This document shows, in pieces, positions 46,646 through 58,093 of a stretch of 64,000 nucleotides of DNA; positions within the stretch are counted from its first letter, which is position 1, and every line of letters begins with the position of its first letter. This stretch comes from Rotaria socialis (lineage: Eukaryota > Rotifera > Eurotatoria > Philodinida > Philodinidae): contig CAJNYU010003079.1 of NCBI GenBank assembly GCA_905331475.1, positions 87,828 through 151,827 on the forward strand, written 5' to 3'. A program made the translations under genes and the position numbers. Below the pieces are notes generated by a model. It worked only from the letters and a program-made list of their open reading frames with translations. It was not told the DNA's origin and did not search any database.

Positions 46646-47801
46646 AGTTTTGTCTTTATTCTAGAATAGGATACTGCAATCAACTTGATAAGTAAGACGA
46701 GTGCATCTCCTTGTTCTAATCATGCTCTCGGTGCATCTTTCTCCTTCTTTCCTCTCTCGTTTTGCCTTCTATATGTATATGCGCACGCACTCGTCCGTCA
46801 TTCCCGGAGGGGTGCAGAACACAGCAGTTGTCGTCGATCTATGCATTCTCTCTCTCTCTCTCTGCCCACATGCTGTTTCACACACACACATACACACACG
46901 TAAAAAGAGTCGACTAGCGCCCCTGGGATGCAGCCGCGGCAGGCAATACGACGTGAGCTCCCCGGTGACCAACCGACGACGTCAAACAGACAGCCATAGA
47001 GAGAAAAAGAGAAACAACTACTGGCAAAGCACTCTTCTTTTTCTGTTGTAAAATTCTCTCGAGATTTTCTTCGACAGAATTCTTTTAAATAAAAGAAAAG
47101 AAGAAGAAGAAGAAAATAGAAAAGATTACAAACATCTCTAATACATATAAATTGATAAATAAAAACAAAACAAATTGGAACGAATGAATCTTTTTTTTTC
47201 TTGTTGTTTTGTTTGTCAGTAGTACAATGTTCTTTTTTTATTTATAATTATAGAGCGAAACAAAATACATCAGAGACTTTTTGTTATATTATAGCAAAAA
47301 AGTAGGAGATGACACCTGTCTCTCGATGTTTCTGCATTTTCAGCCATCATATTCATTCTTTTCTTTCTCTTGAGGGAATAATGCTGTATAGGAGAGATAC
47401 GACGAAAAGAAATGAACGAAGAGGAAAAAAAAGGGAAAAAGGCCCCATGCTGATAACAGCTAAAGGATGGAAACGCTAATTTCTTGAACTAATCGAAAAA
47501 CTACAGTGAATAAAAATTGAACAATAGAATGGTTTAAGTTATTTTTTGTCAAATTTCAAAAATTCCAAAAATCTCGAAAAAGTACAGAAACCATGTTCTG
47601 GTCTGGTGGATGTTTAAAAAGAGTTATAATCAAAGAAAAAAGAACCAATCATGTAACGACGCCACTTTAGAATAATATTCTATCGAAGGTAGAAACCTTT
47701 AGCAACGGTATCGGATATGGTGATTTCGATTTCGATAGATTATTAAGTTGTATTAAATATTTTTGTTCGTAAATCATCATCAAAAGAGAAAATAACTGAA
47801 A
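46646..47801. promoter_or_regulatory. Bidirectional upstream region of the zinc-finger gene and the C19orf44-like gene
   Basis: About 1.15 kb lie between outward-facing starts. Positions about 46,730-47,000 are much less AT-rich than the rest of the window, with CpG-containing stretches (GCCGCGGCAGG, GACGACGTC), a (CT)n tract at about 46847-46864 and a (CA)n tract at about 46880-46900. This is the most promoter-like segment seen, but no specific factor site is claimed. Open frames across it are artefacts of the repeats. Confidence 0.55.
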
Positions 47802-50144
47802 ATGGCAACTTCGATGAGTGATCTAAATGCTCGAATGAATCTACGTAAACAACGACTAGAAGAAGAGCAACAAGAGATGGAACGAGTAAATTAGAAAATT
47901 AACAAAAAGAAGAAAAACTTTTTGTGTAATACAAATTTCAAATATTCTACTCTGTTTTTCTTCTTCTTAAGAAACGTAATTTATATGCTAAAAATCCTGA
48001 GGGAATCAGTGAAACTTCGGAATTAGAATCGAGCCGACAAGCACCAAAACCCAAACAACGTCATCGTCGTTCATCAAATAAGAGTCCATTTGATGACGAT
48101 AGTTCAGTGCAATTTGGTTATCACGATAAAAAATCAGCTTCAACAACAACAACTTCATCAAGTACGCCCCGTCAACCAAATAAATTTGTTAAAAAATCAT
48201 CAACAATACCTGTTACAACAGAAAAAATTAGCGTAACACATTCACCACGAGATGTTTCATCTCCTCGAATGTCAAGAACAAGAACTTCCGAGAAAAACCC
48301 TCAACCATCATTATCGACAGGTCTTCTAACTCAATCATCACTTTTAGCTCGTGCTGCACATCGACAACAATTGCACGCAAAAGGGATTGAATTAGAGCCT
48401 GGCACATTTGATAAACCCAACGATGATGATGAATCAAGTTCAGAAGCCACATCGACAAGTGGTGCAAAGATTTTACATCGCTCTGGAAAGAAGAATTTTC
48501 TCAAGAAATCTGCAACTAATACACCTGTTGCTAATCAAGTACCAGATTTACAACATCTCGATAGTGAAACAAATGATAGTGAACGAGATGGTAAAAACAA
48601 TAAACACAGACCATCTTCAGGTATGAAAAGCGTCAGCTTGATTTTAAATTAGTAATATCCATTAGAAATAGTTTATTAGTTAACTTATGTACAAAGCATC
48701 TCGTTTCTTCTTTTTTTTATTATAAATTTAGTGCTTGATACAGAAGATGATTCTTCATTGGATTTTATTGGCGATGGTTCTTCAAGTGAAGGTCGAAAAA
48801 CACCAACTTTAACACCAAGAAAAGGCATTTTAAAATCCCCCAAGGTAAATGAAAAAAACACTTTCATCATTCTATTCATCTTTTACTAATGTAGGATTTC
48901 AATCCAAAAGAAATCGAACACTCAGTACAATTTTCTAAAGATTTGGTTGTAGTTCAAAGTATAAACCTATAATCGATGACGAAAGACATTGAGTAGCATA
49001 TCTAAGTATATATTTTTCTTCTGTAGCTGACGATGAAGAACGTACACCGACTCCAATAAAAAGTTCACGTTTGACAACTCCACGACGTGTTCAAATTGCA
49101 GCAAAACCTTCGAAAATCGAGGACGATACAATACATTCTGAAACTGAATCAATATCAACAGCAATCGATGTTGTTGATGATGATGACTACGGTGATATTC
49201 CGTTCAGTGAACATATTAGTGAATCGCCTGTTGATAATATGTTTGCAAATATAATCATGAACGATGAACAATTAGTTAAACCAGTTGTTAAAAAGAAATC
49301 TCCACGCGTACCAAATAGAAAATCTCCACGTGTACCAAATAGAAAATCTCCATCGCCAAGAACTAAATCTGATCATAAAAATCGAACAATATCCGAGATA
49401 ACTGAAGATGATAATACAAGAGTTGAAGAAATTCCGGAAGAATTAAGTGTAGTTCATTACTCCGAAGATTTTTCAGTAGCAACAACAGAAAGTTCAACGC
49501 CAAGAACTGTACAACCAGCAACTATTCGTATAGAAAAACCACCATCGTATGGATTTCCTTAATACTTGAGTTGAATTTAGGAATTCATTTTTTTCTACAT
49601 AGAACTATTCGAAAAGTTTCAACGGATGATCAACAAGTACAAGTTGATTTAATGTCAGCTCCGTTTCAATCATCGTTAAATCAAGGTTTTTCTCTTGTTT
49701 TTCTTTTATATTAAATTTTAATTGAAATTTTATTTGCATAGTTCATTCAATCTATTTAATTAATCAGAGTGATTTCAATGAAAATCGTCCATCTTCACTT
49801 ATTCGGTCTGTTGTTGACCCAAATGTTCTTCAATCTCTACTCACAACAAATCCTGTTCTGTTAGCTGTCGATGATTTAATTCGAGAACAAAGTTCTCTAT
49901 TACGATCATTTATTCACTTACAACGTACTTATTATGAATCAACGGTACGAAGTATCCAACCTGAGCACGTTTATGTAACTAAAGATAATACACTTCAAGT
50001 AAATTGTCTTATTATTATTATTGTTATTATTATCATGTTTAGAACAATGAAAAACTAGTGACATGTATTTATTTTCAGTTCATCGCCGATCAACAGCAAT
50101 CTCGAATGCATTTTCAATCAAATGATGATTCAATAACAAATTGA
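47802..50144 (+). CDS. Disordered protein with a C19orf44-like (DUF4614-type) C-terminus
   Basis: Eight exons give 611 aa in frame: 47802-47885, 47972-48620, 48732-48844, 48895-48958, 49027-49546, 49603-49685, 49742-49998 and 50079-50144. An N-terminal charged helix (MNLRKQRLEEEQQEMERKR) is followed by a long Ser/Thr/Pro-rich, low-complexity region with KGILKSPK and repeated KSPRVPNR units, an acidic VVHYSEDFSV motif, and a C-terminal helical region of about 100 residues (DPNVLQSLL, AVDDLIREQSSLLRSFIHLQ, then TKDNTLQFIADQQQ). The YSEDF motif plus the terminal helices resemble the poorly characterised C19orf44/DUF4614 family, which is my best guess and not certain. No catalytic motif. The donor at 49546 is followed by chance codons, so the short version ending in YGFP is probably not the mature product. 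Confidence 0.6.
49296..49352 (+). repeat. 24-bp coding tandem repeat (KSPRVPNR)
   Basis: Two near-identical 24-nt units (49296-49319 and 49320-49343, differing by one silent C/T change) and a partial third encode KSPRVPNR twice and then KSP. The basic SP motifs are plausible proline-directed kinase sites; the recent duplication is visible from near identity. Confidence 0.85.
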
Positions 50145-51143
50145 TGTCTTCTGTGCTTTATTTTATGTGTTTTTTAAAATTTTGTAAAAAATATATGGCA
50201 GTGCATAAAAACCAGATCGATATTTAGAAATAAACAAAAACAGTAATAACTCTTAGTTTTAAAAAATCTATTTGTTTCAGTTCATTTATTGATAATATGA
50301 TGCTCAACCAATCATTTTTCAATCGTTATAATGCTGCCTGTGAGGAGTATCGCGAGAAAAATTTTCCAAGATGAGTTTATATTTCTGCTTGAACAACTTC
50401 TTCGGTAGAACAAGCATATCCCTACGTGCTGTAATTTAAGGTCCTTTTTTCTATTTCATTTTTTTCTCCAATGAACTAGTAGAAAATACGAGTTATTCGA
50501 GAAATTCATGCCATATTCAGCAACTAATGATACTAACTTACAAATAATTTTCTCAATTTCCGTAGCGAACTTTTAATTCGTTTGCTTTTTAACTACTGAA
50601 CTTCGTATTTATATATCTCGTCGTTATATTGTACAATAAAAATGTATAGTAATAAAATACCGATGGAAAGGTAACTGACTTCTTGTATAGGTACAGATAA
50701 ACAATCAAAATTAAGAACATAAGGAGGAGTAGTCTAATTGAATCGATAAGTTATGTTGATATAGTATAACATACTCGATATAAATAATTCTGTTAGCGAG
50801 CTTTCTGGTAGTATTTGTTTTAGTGATTTATCGAATGAATGGACGATGAAATTGGTTTCGCTGAGTTGTGCATTATATACATTTGTCTCGTCAGCAAATC
50901 TGATCATAAACACAGTTACTATCAAAATATTTACGCATTTGTATGTAGTACCGAAACAACCCTTGTCGTATTTTTTACCAGTATTATTTTTATCATTTAT
51001 TGACAAATAGCACATTGTGTATGAGAAAACAAATATTTTCGTCAGCATTTTTCTTCTTTTGTGTAAAGCATACTACTCATGATAGCTATATAAAACGTAG
51101 TGTTTACGCTAGTTTCTTTTCAATTATCTTGTTGTTCTCCTGA
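50145..51143. other. Intergenic, no gene seen
   Basis: 3' UTR of the C19orf44-like gene and about 900 bp of AT-rich sequence. A 104-codon minus-strand frame at 50734-51048 has no recognised domain. Confidence 0.45.
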
Positions 51144-51664
51144 ATGTTGGTATCGAAAAGTATCGCAAAGCCTATTCGTAAAAATTGGAAAAACGTTAGT
51201 TTAGATAAATTCTTATTAATGCTAAATAACTAAAATTCCTATTGAATTCTAGCAACCTGCATCATCACTTGGCAAAGCTGTTCTTAAAGATTGATATAAA
51301 TATCCTATTTTAAACTATTATTTACTTGTCACTAAATTATATTATTATTCTACGTGATATTGTTAATTGACTAACTGTTCTAATACGAAATTATGGCAGA
51401 AATCGACTCCATTTATCAGTAAATAGATACAAATGTATTCCTGAAATAAATATACCGTGTTTATATTTGAATAGACATCTACGTACAAATAGTGTTTCCT
51501 CGGCAAATATTACTATGCACGAAACATTATCAGTTTCTACATTGCCTCGATCATCGCCGTGCTGGTGAATCGGATACAAAACGGTCCGAAAATCTGAATC
51601 TGAAGGTGTCTGAGACGGATATCAAACACGAGCAGAATTCGCCACTATGCATCTTCGTTAAATT
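51144..51664 (+). pseudogene. Decayed tandem copy of the small gene at 52.8-53.4 kb
   Basis: The 51-nt exon 51144-51194 (MLVSKSIAKPIRKNWKN) and the 42-nt exon 51253-51294 (QPASSLGKAVLKD and stop) have exactly the lengths of their counterparts at 52839-52889 and 52953-52994, and the second differs only by four silent third-position changes. Further on, about 51,560-51,664 aligns with the last exon of the downstream copy: a TGA replaces the TGG of GIWDGYQT and the frame then continues DGYQTRAEFATMHLR to a stop. The middle exon keeps an ATGGCAGAAATC look-alike near 51393 but has lost its donor. The 3' half is therefore broken, whereas the first 30 codons are intact and could still be translated. 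Confidence 0.55.
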
Positions 51665-52838
51665 ACTAATCAAACATTTTATTCCTGCTACATGCAATTA
51701 ATAAAAAAAACGACACTTTTTCCTTCGTTGCTTTATTTTGTTCTTCTTATTGCGTTCATCTTTTCATTCAGTTCCTTTTCTATTTAATAAATAACTTTTT
51801 TTAATTGAAAATTACCTCAATTTATCAATGTAACGAACTGTTCGAAGTTCAAACAAAAAAAAAACGAGTATTTTGTGATGTTCTGTTAGTCAGTTCTCAT
51901 CATGTTGTTAATGTGGACTCTAAACAAATATCTGAATTACACTATGGAATAAAATTCATACGCTACCGAATTCGAATCCTTGAGAAAAGATACTTCTGTA
52001 ATATCTAACAGTTTTATAAATCATAGTTTCCATGACGCTATTCTACAAAAACTGTCAAATATTTATGACACCAATTAAAGTTTTTAATTCCAACAATAAA
52101 CTTTTCAATCGAATCACTAATCACATCAAGCAAAGTTTCGAAGGGTTTTCTCTGATCTCGGACGATAAGGTGATTTTTTATTATCATTAGAAAAAAAGTA
52201 ACGATATTTTATAAGAAAGCAAAAATAGAACTAAACTTTGGACCTTTTGATAATGCCCACGTAACTGAAGAAAAACATAAACATGCTTTTGTTTCAGCGA
52301 AATATTCAATGACGTTTGATACGAATGTAGATCATACGAGCCAAATGATTATTTGCTAAGGATAGCATTAATTTATCTGATAGTTCAATTAAGATTAAGG
52401 AACTCGTTCATGGATATTTTAATTTTTACTATTTTTATGATTCGTATGAAAATTAAATTAACTTTAAAAACAACGGCAACCAACGAGGAGTTAGATAAAA
52501 ATGTGATCACGTACTTCGATATTCAATGTCATAAGTTGACTGCATGGCAATTTTGAATATGATAAGAGAAAAAAAGTCATATTTACTTCAGCTGTGCTCT
52601 TATCTATCCACGTCTCTTCTTGGATTGTCAGATGAGCTGTAGGTGATTCGTCATCTATATATATATATATATATATCAGGACATATTTCTATTAGTTTCA
52701 TTTCATTCATCATTTACGTCGCCAATAAATCTAGCTGTATCAATTCTTCTTTTTTTCTGTTGTTGGTAAGATCTATGGAGAAAAATGATTGATACTATTC
52801 TATTGATTATCTATTTTCTTTTAGCTTTTTATGCTTGG

Positions 52839-53402
52839 ATGTTCACCTCGAAACATTTAGCTAAGTCCGTTCGTAAAACTTGGAAAAATGTGAGTGTGAT
52901 TTCATAGTTTTTATTCAATCAGGTTTTTAATTACGTCTCTATTTTATTATAGCAACCTGCTTCATCACTTGGTAAAGCTGTTCTCAAAGACTGATTCAAA
53001 GTTAATTGCTAAACTTATTTTCATTACGTTTACTTTTTCATCTTCAAACTTCCAACTCTAATCTTCATTGAGTTTATTATTACTGCTCCTTTCAATTGAT
53101 AATCATATTCACAGTTATGAGGGAAATAACTGCATGCAGGTATTCGAGACTTGTTTTTAAAATTATAATCATTTTAATTACGTTGTTGTTACTGTTTTAG
53201 ACGTATCGACTCTGGTAATATTTCATCAGGAAATTCTGATAAAAGTGATGCTTTGTCATCAGAATCAGAATCACCACGCTCGTCGTCACCTTCGAATGAC
53301 TGGTCAATTAAATTTCAACCATTGCCAAAAAGAACTGAATCAACAGGTATCTGGGATGGATATCAAACAAAAGAAGAATTTATTATGATGCATCTTCGCT
53401 AA
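52839..53402 (+). CDS. Small gene of unknown function with two possible reading outcomes
   Basis: Exons 52839-52889 and 52953-52994 give a 30-aa product MFTSKHLAKSVRKTWKN + QPASSLGKAVLKD. If the internal donor at 52972 (G|GTAAAG) is used instead, exons 52839-52889, 52953-52971, 53115-53139 and 53201-53402 join to 98 aa in frame, with MREITACRRIDSGN, a serine-rich acidic stretch, then DWSIKFQPLPKR and GIWDGYQTKEEFIMMHLR. Both outcomes may exist. The silent-only divergence of QPASSLGKAVLKD between this and the upstream copy argues that the 30-aa form is or was coding; the intact last exon argues for the long form. The N-terminus is basic and amphipathic (K, R, W). I recognise no domain. No signal peptide. 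Confidence 0.5.
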
Positions 53403-54430
53403 ACTGTCATAATTCTAATTATTTCTGCAACAATATAATGAACTGTAGTTTGCCGCTTTTTCAAGACGTTTGCTTCTCTCGAGTTAACTAGTATTTATTT
53501 TCTTTCATATTATTGAAATAAAATTGATGAAAAAAAGATCCTTGAATTTGTAAATCTTGTAATTTAATAATTAGATTATCTTCGTTTCTCAATCACAGTC
53601 AATTCAATCGAGTTTATTTTTAAAAAATTGGATATGTTGTATAGGGGTTAGTAAATCAAATTTTACACTCCATTTGACGTATTAAACATGATACAATTTG
53701 ATCGATGACGATGGAAAGGTTGCGCTTATCGTCTCAATATTTTGTACTTAAACGCATTCATTATACGTAAATGTATAATAATGCAAATCGTGTCTGTTTT
53801 TTCAGGTTTATTCATCGGATTTCGAGTGTACGAAATACTTCAAATACTCTCTTCCTACACAAAAATCAATATATTGATGACAGCACATCAGCTTTGTTTG
53901 CGGACTAGTTAGGCACATATATAAAATTTCAGGAAAAATAAATCCTAAAAAAACAGCATCTACCACCTTTTTCTTTTAGATCTTCGTTAATATATATCAT
54001 GACAATGAAAATACAAACATTTTTGATTCACAAATTGCCTCTTGTGATATTGAAATAAATAAAAAACTTCACTTAATTTATTCGTTGCAGTTGGAACACC
54101 GAAATATCCGAATATACATTCTTGAATGAGCCGCGTGTTTGTTTATGAATATTCATAAAAATGATTAATCGTTATATATATATATATAGAAATTTACTTA
54201 TTCTTTCAGCCGGATGATTGAATGCTCTGATACAAGCATTTATACACGCCCACTTCTTGTTTGCTTTTACTACTTCTGATCACATTGGTTTACGCGTTCG
54301 TTCTCATTCCATTTCACTTTAGTTATTTTACAAAAAACCTGCCATATAATTTTATTCTTGCATTGACTTCATTCTGTTGCTTACCATTTATATCTTGTAT
54401 CGGCATTTTTTACATTTTTATTGATCGGCA
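53403..54430. other. Intergenic, no gene seen
   Basis: 3' UTR of the small gene, then upstream region of the App1-like gene with a (TA)n tract at about 54174-54189. Confidence 0.5.
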
Positions 54431-55721
54431 ATGCGTTTGTATTCATCTCTACTTCTCGTACTATTGTTATTGCTCATTAATAATGTTGCTAGTAGAAAAT
54501 TGTCTCATTTCAAAAGACATTTCATTCGTGCCTTCTGGGATAAATTAAAAGACAAAATTAAAGACGCAACAACAGGTAAATTTTCTCTTGATTTTCGTCA
54601 ATTTGATAAAGAAGCAATGCTTCTATTTCCTGATATCGGATTTCAATCATTAACCAACGATAGTGTCTGGAATATAATAATACATGGTTGGCGATTTGAA
54701 GGTAGTAAAAGAAAAGATTGGTTTGGATTCAGTGCAAGTCAATGGATAGAAAGAATAGCTAAACAAGCGGTGGATAAAAGTGATCTAATGTATCTCAATG
54801 GATCAATCAATCGTGATCGACTTAAACCATTTTTTGTTGAAGATGAATCAAACGAAAAAATAACAATTAAAATCGGCGATAAAACGCTTTTAGTAAAAAC
54901 CGATCAACAAGGACAGTTTTATCAAGAAATTCAAATATCGAACGATGTAATACAACAACTAAAACAACAACAACAACAAGGTAGTTCTATAACATACGAT
55001 GCTATTGGTGATAATAAAGATGAAGCAAAAGGAGTTATACAACTGATTGAACCACGTCAAGGTATTACTGTTATTAGTGATATTGATGATACAATAAAAA
55101 TATCTGAAGTATTGGATAAAGTACGATTACTTGCAAATACTTTCATACATCCATTCAAACCCGTGCCAGGTAAAGTAGCAAAGGAGAAAAAAATAATATA
55201 ATCATATTGTTTACTTTTCCACTCTCCTAGGCATGGCTGAATTGTATCAAAAATGGCGTTTGAACAATAATAATTGTACTTTTCATTATTTATCAGGCAT
55301 GCCCGATCAATTATACACATTAACGCATGAATTCATAAGTGACAATAATTTTCCTGATGGATCATTTCACATGAGACATTTCGGTTGGGCAGCATCATCT
55401 ATATTTAGTTTTCTTCATTCACAATCGACATTTATACATAAAACAAGTCATTTACATGTATTTCTTGCTAATACAGTTCGCGATTATGTGTTAGTTGGTG
55501 ATAGCGGAGAAAAAGATCCAGAAATTTATGCAACCGTCACAAAACAGTATCCAGAACGTATACGAGCGATTTTTATTCGAGCTATAAAAGGTGAAAGTTT
55601 TGATGATCAACGTTTTCTAACTGCTTTCGAAGGTATACCGAAAGAAAAATGGCAAATCTTCAATGATCCACAACAATTACCTCTTGATCTATCACGATCA
55701 CCAGGAGCAGCAAGTGGTTAG
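54431..55721 (+). CDS. APP1: Secreted App1-like phosphatidate phosphatase
   Basis: Two exons, 54431-55169 and 55231-55721, give 409 aa in frame. Residues 1-21 form a strong signal peptide (hydrophobic run YSSLLLVLLLLLI, then NNVAS). An N-terminal beta-rich region with a polyglutamine stretch (about 178-183) leads into an APP1 catalytic domain of the HAD superfamily: ISDIDDTIKIS (about 215-225) carries the DxDxT nucleophile motif, LSGMPDQLY and FPDGSFHMRHFGW follow, and LVGDSGEKDPEIY is the conserved acidic and lysine motif of the family. App1 in yeast dephosphorylates phosphatidate to diacylglycerol at actin patches. Here the signal peptide suggests secretory or lysosomal location, so the substrate may differ. 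The C-terminus PRSPGAASG-like tail is short. Common in fungi and bacteria, patchy in animals. The ATG is the one that gives the intact signal peptide. Confidence 0.9.
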
Positions 55722-57134
55722 AATATTCTCAATTTTTTGCTAAAGTGTTCTTCAAATAAAAAGAAAGACTTATTCACGTATTGCGATTGAGAGATCTGCA
55801 AAAATTAAATTGCATTGTTACTTAGCTTAAATATAGTCTACTACGAAGAACTTATTATATAAATGTTTATAGTTCATCAAATCGTTCCACAGCTTGACTC
55901 GGCTATGAGCGTGCGAGCAGCTTTCATTAGTCTTCGGCGCAAAATACAATGTGTTCAAACAAAATAAATATCGCAACTCAATACTTGAGTGAAGCACTTG
56001 CTTATTTGTAAACTCTTGACGAAGGTAATTAGGATCTTCGGATCAAATGTAGTCGCAAGGATGAAATCATGTGCTAAGTAAGATCTGTCTTATTTGACCA
56101 CAGAGCAGCATTTGCTTAAGTAAACATAAAGCTATGTGAGAATTTACTATTGATGTATCATTGGCTACAAAACTAACATATGTAAAAGAAGCAGCAATTG
56201 AAAGTTTTAGTGTTAAAAGGCAATACTGTGATTTCTGAATTATATTGATCAATTTGTCCAAACGCACTTGAATGTTTCAATGAATGCAATTTTACATGTG
56301 CTAAACGTACTCCGACTTTTATTGACAGTTCACATTCATCTTATCAAATGAAAATCTGTTCTTCTACTTGTTTTGCCAGTGAATTATATTATGTGAAATT
56401 TTTATTATTAGCTTTTCAGTCAAATATACCCTTATCACTTAGTAAAGGATACAAAGTTCTTATTTGATCTTCATATTGCATAGAACTATATTTGCTTTTA
56501 TTGAATTAAAACCTAACTGTTATCACTGACGTAAAATAGAAACCGTAAAGTTCACTTTTTCGAACTTTACTACTTAGACTTCTATTTGCATAGTATAGAT
56601 AAAAAACAAATGACGACAACACTTTCTAATATACATCTTTCTTTTATCTCTTTCACCTATTACTGATTCATATACCAACTAAAGTTCTTTCCACCTGATG
56701 TAATAATGATATCGTTCATTTTAAGAACAACAATAACAAAAAAAAACTTATGTGTATTAATTCTATTATTAAAAGTGTGAATTTTATACAATAGTTTCAA
56801 AATTTTTTAATAAAATAAAAAATTTTTTTTTGTTTTTGAAAATCATGACCCGTTTTAACAAATGAAATAATTACATTTGTACTAGTGCCTTGAATTATAA
56901 CCGCTGATATCAAATAGAACGAGATGCACCGGCAAATCATTTTTGTTCTTCTATAAATTCACATGACACCACTGCATTCGCATCGTCGTACATCCAAAGT
57001 TCACATTTTCACACACGAGACTACAAAGAGAATCAACTAATGCTATATGAATCATTTCAATAGAACGATTGAAAAGGAGAAAAGAAATAAGAACCGTTTC
57101 AATTCACGCAATAACATAAAAACGATAGCGACAA
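55722..57134. other. Intergenic, no gene seen
   Basis: 1.4 kb of AT-rich sequence between the App1-like and elongase genes. Only short chance frames. Confidence 0.55.
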
Positions 57135-58093
57135 ATGGAGATACATAAACGAGTAGCAGATACAACAGGTGTCGTTCATCGATTTGTTCTTGACTTCGAA
57201 CTTATTTTTCTCAATGAACAAAAATTCCATGCAATACAAAGTTTCATTCATAATTGGTGGTGGCTCAGTATTGTTTATGCATTCTTTTATATTATTCTTA
57301 TATTTATTGGTCGCGCATGGATGGCAAGAAAAGACCAAAAATATGAATTAAGAACTGCATTAGTACTTTGGAATGCTAGTCTGACAATATTTAGTTTATG
57401 GGGTGCATTTCGGTGTGTACCTGAATTAATCAACATTGTAATTCGGCATGGATTTATGTATTCGATATGTGATTCCCAGTATAAACAAGGTATTACGGGG
57501 CTATGGTAAGTGTTTGTAAATTATTATTTATGTAACAAACAAGAACCTAAATATGGAAAATTTATCATGTTAGGGTTTGTTTATTTATGGCTTCGAAAGT
57601 ACCTGAAACAATAGACACGTTATTTATTGTACTAAGACGGCAAGAATTAATATTTCTTCATTGGTATCACCATGCTACAGTTCTTGTATATTGTTTTTAC
57701 AGGTAATTTATTTTACGTCTTGTTTTCCTTTTTTTGTAAAATTTTCTTTATTTATTATTAAGCTATGCATTTTTTGCTTCAACTGGTCGTTGGTTTGTGT
57801 CGATGAATTATTGTGTTCATACACTCATGTATTGCTATTTTGCATTACGAGCTGCTCGTATTCGAATTCCTCCATTTGTTCAAGTGTTTATTACTCTTCT
57901 TCAAATTGTACAAATGATTGCTGGTTGTGTAGTCAATGTAGCTGCATATAATTATAAGCAGAAAGGATACTCATGTGGTACAACAGATACAAATATTGCA
58001 TTGTCATTGGCACTCTACGCTTCGTATTTTATGCTTTTTGCACATTTCTTCTATATGGCATATTTAAAAAAGGGTCTAAAGAAGAAAAAGTGA
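57135..58093 (+). CDS. ELOVL6: Very-long-chain fatty acid elongase, ELOVL6-like
   Basis: Three exons, 57135-57505, 57574-57702 and 57763-58093, give 276 aa in frame, the usual size. The enzyme is the ER condensing (3-ketoacyl-CoA synthase) component that adds malonyl-CoA carbons to long-chain acyl-CoA. Visible family features: several hydrophobic membrane segments starting at about 35-60, [16 protein letters not shown], the catalytic histidine box LHWYHHATV (His 153, 156, 157), a second cluster [11 protein letters not shown], and a lysine-rich C-terminus (KKGLKKKK) acting as an ER retrieval signal. [15 protein letters not shown] in the N-terminal half resembles ELOVL3/6 rather than the PUFA elongases. 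AATAAA is about 105 nt downstream. Confidence 0.94.

Noticed and set aside
46685-47051. Overlapping plus- and minus-strand frames in the zinc-finger promoter region
   Set aside because: Produced by CT/CA repeats and locally higher GC; no homology and no splice logic.
50734-51048. 104-codon minus-strand open frame
   Set aside because: No domain, unremarkable context and no promoter-like features; the AT-rich codons look like chance.
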